Shown: piece after piece, positions 6,020 to 6,491 of the stretch
Position numbering within the stretch: the stretch's first letter is position 1
Layout: every line of letters starts with the position of its first letter
Assembly: GCA_937959095.1 (NCBI GenBank)
Contig: CALGLY010000612.1
Location: 1-6,491, forward strand
Direction of reading: 5' to 3'
From: an uncultured Saprospiraceae bacterium
Lineage (GTDB): Bacteria; Bacteroidota; Bacteroidia; Chitinophagales; Saprospiraceae
DNA: 6,491 nucleotides
Position numbers and translations under genes: made by a program
The notes under the pieces: model-generated
Seen by the model: the letters and a program-made list of their open reading frames with translations, nothing else
What the model was told of the DNA's origin: nothing
Databases searched by the model: none

Positions 6020-6321
6020 AAAGGAAAGCAAGCATACGTACTTATTTGGAAAGCAAATTGGGCTTCCCGAATCGCTATTTCCCATTGCTTAAAGACCATC
6101 ATTGTAGATGAAACCAATAGCCATTTCATACACCTGCTAATGGGATGGAAAAAAAAGAATACATTTATACCGTCCTGCGTCACATTGAAGTAAAAGCCGA
6201 CGGATAAGTAGTCATTCATAAAAATAATGTAGATAAGCCTTTAGAGGAGGAATTGATTCAGCTTGGAATTGCGAAGGCGGATATTGTGTTAGCAATGGTA
6301 GAGCAGTTGGAGGTAGTTTGA
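6004..6321 (+). pseudogene. xisI-like pseudogene, two frame changes and one in-frame stop
   Basis: Pieced together from three segments, this resembles a full XisI (about 110 residues). Segment 1, from the ATG at 6004, reads MDTILKRKASIRTYLESK and stops at 6109-6111. Segment 2 (from about 6092, another frame) reads IIVDETNSHFIHLLMGW, matching the XisI pattern FD..RDHY.L...GW. After the A-run at 6149-6156 the frame moves again to EYIYTVLRHIEVKADG, then TAA at 6205-6207, then VVIHKNN and PLEEELIQLGIAKADIVL up to the TGA at 6319-6321. The XisI hallmark HxxIKxGKIWI is recognisable as HIEVKADG*VVI; the TAA stands where Lys (AAA) is expected. The gene is not translatable as one protein, so the pair is probably inactive. 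XisI works with XisH; the exact chemistry of the pair is not settled. Confidence 0.72.
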
Positions 6322-6329
6322 TTTTCCCT

Positions 6330-6368
6330 AAAAAAACCTTTACTTTAGACGAGTGCGCTCTAAAAAGG
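6330..6368 (-). terminator. Possible minus-strand terminator
   Basis: On the minus strand a stem (outer CCTT 6337-6340 with AAGG 6365-6368; inner TTTAGA 6344-6349 with TCTAAA 6359-6364; 3-nt bulge) is followed by seven T residues (A-run 6330-6336 on the plus strand). It would end a transcript coming from beyond the right edge. No minus-strand gene is visible there, so this stays weak. Confidence 0.25.
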
Positions 6369-6418
6369 ATTAAAAAAAATGACACTTCCACGCATTATAA
6401 ATATTAAAATATATAATT

Positions 6419-6491
6419 ATGCAGCAATTCGTATTTGCTGTCCTCTTGCGCTCTGAACTATCAGGGTGTCAAAAAGGCAAAAGACATCAAA
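6419..6491 (+). CDS. Possible 5' end of a gene running off the window
   Basis: From the ATG at 6419-6421 the frame stays open to the edge (24 codons), reading MQQFVFAVLLRSELSGC and on. The hydrophobic start and LSGC look like a lipoprotein signal, but Arg and Glu interrupt the hydrophobic stretch, so it may be chance or damaged. A very AT-rich leader (6385-6418) precedes it, as is common before genes in this group. No Shine-Dalgarno is visible. Function is unknown. Confidence 0.25.
   Translation, partial: MQQFVFAVLLRSELSGCQKGKRHQ

Noticed and set aside
6016..6219. Minus-strand frame over the xisI remnant
   Set aside because: The plus strand shows XisI resemblance across the same bases; the minus-strand product is an aromatic-rich shadow.
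6379..6456. 25-codon frame starting MTLPRIINIKIYNY, recalling the start of AAA-type ATPases
   Set aside because: It stops after 25 codons in very AT-rich DNA, and the resemblance is too short to separate from chance.

Overview
The window looks like a piece of chromosome from a member of the Bacteroidota, possibly Saprospiria-like (inference). The signs are a manganese/iron-type ABC permease fused to a DtxR-family regulator, AT-rich spacers, mostly no Shine-Dalgarno sequence before start codons, one promoter resembling the Bacteroidota -33/-7 type, and a CFFCG-type lipoprotein resembling DUF3299 proteins. There are no tRNA or rRNA genes, no CRISPR array and no intact transposase.

Layout from left to right. 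The 3' end of an unrecognised plus-strand gene (1-192) runs into an octamer-repeat hairpin (182-253). On the minus strand follow a seven-bladed WD40 protein (283-1176), a 125-bp fold-back spacer (1219-1343) and the permease-DtxR fusion (1348-2829). A perfect 13-bp dyad (2878-2909) lies in the divergent spacer, over the likely -33 box of the fusion gene. A plus-strand formyltransferase-family gene (3001-3822) converges on a compact minus-strand operon: a secreted esterase (4926-5645), a small alpha/beta hydrolase (4402-4929) and a lipoprotein (3836-4402). The operon's junctions are a 4-bp GTGA overlap and a 1-bp TGATG overlap, which fix the last two starts. The right end holds a degraded xisH-xisI-like pair on the plus strand (5804-6321) and the possible start of another gene at the edge.

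The best-supported functional unit is the permease-regulator fusion with its operator. Its C-terminal DtxR domain keeps the metal-ligand histidines and glutamates and has MntR-like Asp and Glu at the positions that are Met10 and Cys102 in DtxR. It probably senses Mn(II) or Fe(II) and controls its own promoter, much as the Chlamydia YtgCR fusion does. The other notable observation is the decaying xisHI remnant: the two genes still overlap across the shared CAATGGATA, but xisI carries two frame changes and an in-frame stop. No clearly undescribed multi-gene system was found; the items most worth following up are the fusion with its operator and the xisHI remnant.
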